From Candidatus Zhuqueibacterota bacterium (GTDB taxonomy: Bacteria; Zhuqueibacterota; Zhuqueibacteria; Oceanimicrobiales; Oceanimicrobiaceae), in contig JAJDAF010000029.1 in assembly GCA_029261995.1 (NCBI GenBank), positions 124,001 through 188,000 on the forward strand: a stretch of 64,000 nt of DNA. The letters run 5' to 3'. The translations under genes and the position numbers were made by a program. The notes under the pieces are model-generated. The model was not told the origin of the DNA, searched no databases, and worked only from the letters and a program-made list of their open reading frames with translations. This document shows, one piece after another, positions 60,829 to 64,000 of this stretch (within the stretch, counting starts at the first letter, position 1; every line of letters starts with the position of its first letter).

Positions 60829-63789
60829 TTAGAAGTCAACTCCGAACCAGAACGCCTTTTTGAGGCCTTTGTCCCAGTGCAAACTCGGGCTACTGAAATC
60901 CCGAACCTGGAATCGGCGCCCCATTTCATAGCGTAAAACGAGAATGCCACCGAAGCGAAGCCTGAGACCGAACCCGACGCTACCCAGAACTTCGTCAAAC
61001 TCATAATCGCGGTCCCAGGCCTGACCCAGATCGACAAAGGCCGCGCCTTGAAAACCGCTAAATCCCATTCCGCCAAACGGGAATCCAAGAATCAGGCGGT
61101 CTAGAAACGGAAACCGGAGTTCGTGATTCATAAGCGCCAGTTTTCGCCCCCAGATGCGCCAGCGCGGGTAGAGTCTGAGGTCCCAACTGCCGCCCATGAA
61201 GTAGCGGAATGCCTCCTTGCCGACGTTGAACCGGCCCATCAGGCGCATGGCATAAGCCGACCGCCGGCCGAGACGATGATAGCGCCGGTAGTCCGTGATA
61301 AAAGTGAAGAAGCTGACATCGTTGTTTTGAACATCAACCGTATGGCCCAGCGTCAAATTGAAACGTTCGCCATCGATTGGGCCCGTTATGCCCCAAAGCG
61401 AATTGTCCTTAACATAAGAAAGAGAATTCGACACAACATAGCCATTGACGGCCTCGCCTCTGAAATCGTATTCGCGCCGCTCCTTTCGAAAATTCACGCT
61501 GCCTTCGATACGATTAAAAACCGACAACGGATAGCTTGCGGATACGAATCCGCCTACGCGGTCCTGCTCAAAAAAACTATCGACGCGGTCATAGAAACGG
61601 CCTGAAATGCGATATGCACCGACCGCGTAGTTGACCCTGCCGGCAAGATCGACGCGGGTGAGCGCGAAATTCCAACTCCTGAGAAGGTCGCCGTTGCGCT
61701 GGGCGTTATTGTAAACAAGCAGATAATATTGCTGATTGCCAAGCATATCGCTCATGGCAAGTTGCGCACCACCCGTTGCTCCAAAAATCGGATCGTGAGA
61801 GATGGCGCTCTGCGCAATGTCCAGATTGAACTTCTTTTTGTAGCCAATTGTCGTGGAGGCGACCTCCCCGACCAACTTGTGCGCCGTCCAGCGCTCGCCA
61901 GAGGCCATCAGCGTGTCGTTGGCGACGAGATCGGCCTGCTCGAACTGCTGCTTCACGTCGTCAAGCTCACGAATCTGAAAGGAGAAGTCCTGAAAAGCCG
62001 TAAACAAAAGCCGGTTGCCGTCGATCCACTCCGGGTCCTGAGCACCGGTGGTGAAACTGGTGACTTTCTTCAACTGGTCGGTGTTGTCGAGCGCGGATGG
62101 GTAGGGATTGCCAGCCAATTCGTCTGGCAGGCTCTTGGCAGTCAATCCCTCTTTTACACTCTCGCTGGAAAGTGAGGCGACAAACACACCCGGTTCCGAG
62201 GTCTGTTCCGAAGCGGCCGCCCGGTTCTTTATCATCCAAATGTTGAATGCGCCGTCGCGGTCGGAGGTGAAGGCGAGGGCAGAGCCATCTGGCGACCACG
62301 CAGGGGAAAAGTCATTGTGTCTACCTTCAGTGAGCTGTTGAATCTGACCGTCCGCAACCTTGTAGAGAAATAGGTTCTTAAACCCCTGCTCTCCGCTGTA
62401 AGACCGATCAGAGCTAAAGGCGATGGCGTTACCATCCGGAGACCAGGACGGATCCCGGTCATCGTAGAATTCGTTGGTTAGCCGGCGCAGTTCCCCGGAC
62501 TTCACATCGACGATATAGATGTCTGTACGTCCGCCGAAACTACCTCCGGAGAAAACAATGCGCTCGCTATTCGGCGACCAGTTTGGCGAGGCCAAGGAGA
62601 CCAGATCTTTGAAATCGAACTTCTTTACCACTTTTCGCTCGTCCACGTCAAAGATGTAGAGCGCATCGCGAGGGCCACTCTTCGAAACAAAGGTCAGCAG
62701 ACCAGAATCGTTGACATCAATTTTGCTCTTGAGCAGGTAAAACGCTTCAAAATCTGAAGTGCGTTCACCTTTGACGAGCACATCAGGTTTTTGCTTCGCA
62801 TCACTGATGGGTTTGGTGTACACATTTGAATAGCCTATGCGGTTGGAGACAAACGCGACCCATTCGTCATCTCCACGACGAAAATAGGCGGGTTTGGTAT
62901 TGATGCCACGATCGGTGATTTGCCGTGTAACCATATAGGGGGCATCGTTGCCCTCAAGAAGCGGGTACTTGTTCTTTTTCAGATGGTAAATCCATTTCTT
63001 GTCGAACTCCTTATAGTCCAGGCCAATGGTCAACTTCATCACGTCCGAAAACGAGTTCTCTTTCCAGGCATTTTCGTAGAGTTGCAAAAGCTTTTCCTCG
63101 CCGAAATTCTCGGCAATAAACTTGCAAATGGCCTGGCCTTCTTTGTACATCAGAAAGGAACCGTAGATGCGGTCCATCTGGCTGAGCGGGACGAGATAAC
63201 CACTGAGCACGGCGTCGCGGATGAACATCTCAGCTTGCGAATCCCAGCCGGATGACCAGTATTCCGCGATGCCTTCCGTAAACCAAAGCGGCAGGCCGAC
63301 AAACATGCTGCGGCGGTGGTCCTTGTAAACGCGGCCCATCTTGCTGCGGGTAAAAACATGAACCAACTCGTGATTGATCACGTGCTTGAAATCATGAATC
63401 GAGCCGGTCGAAGGAATCACAACGCGTCCCTTGATGAACTCAAAGAAACCACCAATGCCTTCAGAAATGAAACTGGAGATGGTGTTGGTCTGCTGGAAAT
63501 GCGAATGATTCGAGTAGAAAATCAGGGGAATACGTCGCGTGATGTTGTGATTGGTGACGCCCTCGAGTCTGCTGTAGGCATCTTCGGCAAACGAAGCGCC
63601 GATCTCTGCCAACTCGCTCATTTGAGGGTAGAAGTAGACGTCGAAGTGCTCGGTCTTCAGAATTTTCCACTCAAATTTGTCATATTGGATTTTATTGCGG
63701 CCGAAATAATACTGGGCATTCACGCTACTGGTTAATATCACAAACAAAAAAAACCCGGCCAACGAAAAAAATCTGTGTTTTGCCTTCAT
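60829..63789 (-). CDS. MA-type zinc peptidase / PD40 propeller / outer-membrane barrel fusion
   Basis: 986 residues. A signal peptide (AGFFLFVILTSSVNAQ) is followed by a gluzincin-like domain (about 40-260) with HELVH (140-144) and LWFTEGIAEY as the third-ligand helix. Residues about 290-560 carry TolB-like PD40 repeats (ASPNWSPNSERIVFS, DPSWSPDGNAIAFSSD, SPAWSPDGSALAFTSD). The C-terminal ~350 residues are strands of an Omp85/surface-antigen barrel, ending FWFGVDF. The three-part layout recurs in Ignavibacteria-like genomes. It may process or sense surface proteins. The frame starts at ATG 63,789; the 211 nt upstream to the window end show nothing I recognise. Confidence 0.88.
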   Translation of the reverse strand: MKAKHRFFSLAGFFLFVILTSSVNAQYYFGRNKIQYDKFEWKILKTEHFDVYFYPQMSELAEIGASFAEDAYSRLEGVTNHNITRRIPLIFYSNHSHFQQTNTISSFISEGIGGFFEFIKGRVVIPSTGSIHDFKHVINHELVHVFTRSKMGRVYKDHRRSMFVGLPLWFTEGIAEYWSSGWDSQAEMFIRDAVLSGYLVPLSQMDRIYGSFLMYKEGQAICKFIAENFGEEKLLQLYENAWKENSFSDVMKLTIGLDYKEFDKKWIYHLKKNKYPLLEGNDAPYMVTRQITDRGINTKPAYFRRGDDEWVAFVSNRIGYSNVYTKPISDAKQKPDVLVKGERTSDFEAFYLLKSKIDVNDSGLLTFVSKSGPRDALYIFDVDERKVVKKFDFKDLVSLASPNWSPNSERIVFSGGSFGGRTDIYIVDVKSGELRRLTNEFYDDRDPSWSPDGNAIAFSSDRSYSGEQGFKNLFLYKVADGQIQQLTEGRHNDFSPAWSPDGSALAFTSDRDGAFNIWMIKNRAAASEQTSEPGVFVASLSSESVKEGLTAKSLPDELAGNPYPSALDNTDQLKKVTSFTTGAQDPEWIDGNRLLFTAFQDFSFQIRELDDVKQQFEQADLVANDTLMASGERWTAHKLVGEVASTTIGYKKKFNLDIAQSAISHDPIFGATGGAQLAMSDMLGNQQYYLLVYNNAQRNGDLLRSWNFALTRVDLAGRVNYAVGAYRISGRFYDRVDSFFEQDRVGGFVSASYPLSVFNRIEGSVNFRKERREYDFRGEAVNGYVVSNSLSYVKDNSLWGITGPIDGERFNLTLGHTVDVQNNDVSFFTFITDYRRYHRLGRRSAYAMRLMGRFNVGKEAFRYFMGGSWDLRLYPRWRIWGRKLALMNHELRFPFLDRLILGFPFGGMGFSGFQGAAFVDLGQAWDRDYEFDEVLGSVGFGLRLRFGGILVLRYEMGRRFQVRDFSSPSLHWDKGLKKAFWFGVDF

Positions 63790-64000
63790 GTTCTACTCAC
63801 ACTATCAGTTCATATTGTTCCAACAAATCAGCGGTCAGCGGAAGGGTACTCAAAGGGTCGATGGGTAACTTACAAAAACTAACCCGCATTTATTGCGGTC
63901 TTTACCCAAATTTAATATAAAATGCTCTGCAAGCAAGTTAATTTTCGGAGGCGCTTCCCGATACACTTAGAAGAATCGTCAGCAAATATCTTGCCTTAAC

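Overview
The window looks like chromosomal DNA of a Gram-negative bacterium of the FCB superphylum, of the Calditrichota / candidate KSB1 / Ignavibacteria kind. Evidence: a SusC/SusD pair, a secreted Ig-repeat protein ending in a FlgD-like (type IX-like) sorting domain, a GWxTD-family lipoprotein, a PEGA protein, an MA-peptidase/PD40/outer-membrane-barrel fusion, and many TTG and GTG starts. I cannot fix the phylum. There is no rRNA, no CRISPR array and no obvious prophage or insertion sequence.

Layout. (1) 1-10,098: a minus-strand exopolysaccharide operon (SLBB export protein, Wzz-type co-polymerase, Wzi-like outer-membrane protein, aminotransferase, nucleotidyltransferase, AP-superfamily enzyme, methyltransferase, flippase) behind a sigma-70-like promoter. 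(2) 10,108-13,482: a secreted Ig-repeat protein and a sigma-54 enhancer-binding regulator, each with a sigma-54-like promoter, and a palindromic MITE-like element. (3) 13,669-23,163: housekeeping genes (orphan EcfA-like ATPase, dGTPase, AmmeMemoRadiSam A and B, AP-superfamily metalloenzyme, flippase-like membrane protein, YchF, cyclophilin, PepD). (4) 23,222-28,527: an extracytoplasmic redox locus: DUF2271 protein with a flavinylation-like motif, transcribed divergently from a miniature haem lipoprotein, TlpA-like thioredoxin, DUF4266 Cys-tailed lipopeptide, DUF3570 barrel, Tat-exported NusG-domain-II protein and ApbE flavin transferase; sigma-54-like promoters face both ways. (5) 28,545-34,770: radical SAM protein, BamA-like barrel, small membrane proteins, a receiver domain with a membrane anchor, initiator tRNA-Met, rhomboid. 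(6) 34,780-43,460: M23 peptidase, GDPD, and a second glycan cluster (GT4, C5-epimerase-like, GT39, flippase). (7) 43,681-50,880: DUF5658-like protein, GWxTD protein, SusD/SusC, the last pair behind a sigma-54-like promoter and a 16-bp perfect palindrome. (8) 51,232-63,789: CYTH, HDAC-like, QueE, YigZ, ABC-2 exporter, a GH13 homologue whose catalytic residues look lost, PEGA, PQQ-propeller and the MA-peptidase fusion.

The two points I find most interesting are the redox locus of region 4 and the repeated occurrence of well-spaced GG-N10-GC (sigma-54) promoter elements before envelope and secretion genes close to a sigma-54 activator. Together they suggest an RpoN-controlled programme for the cell surface. 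All functions are read from sequence motifs and remembered families; no database search was possible.
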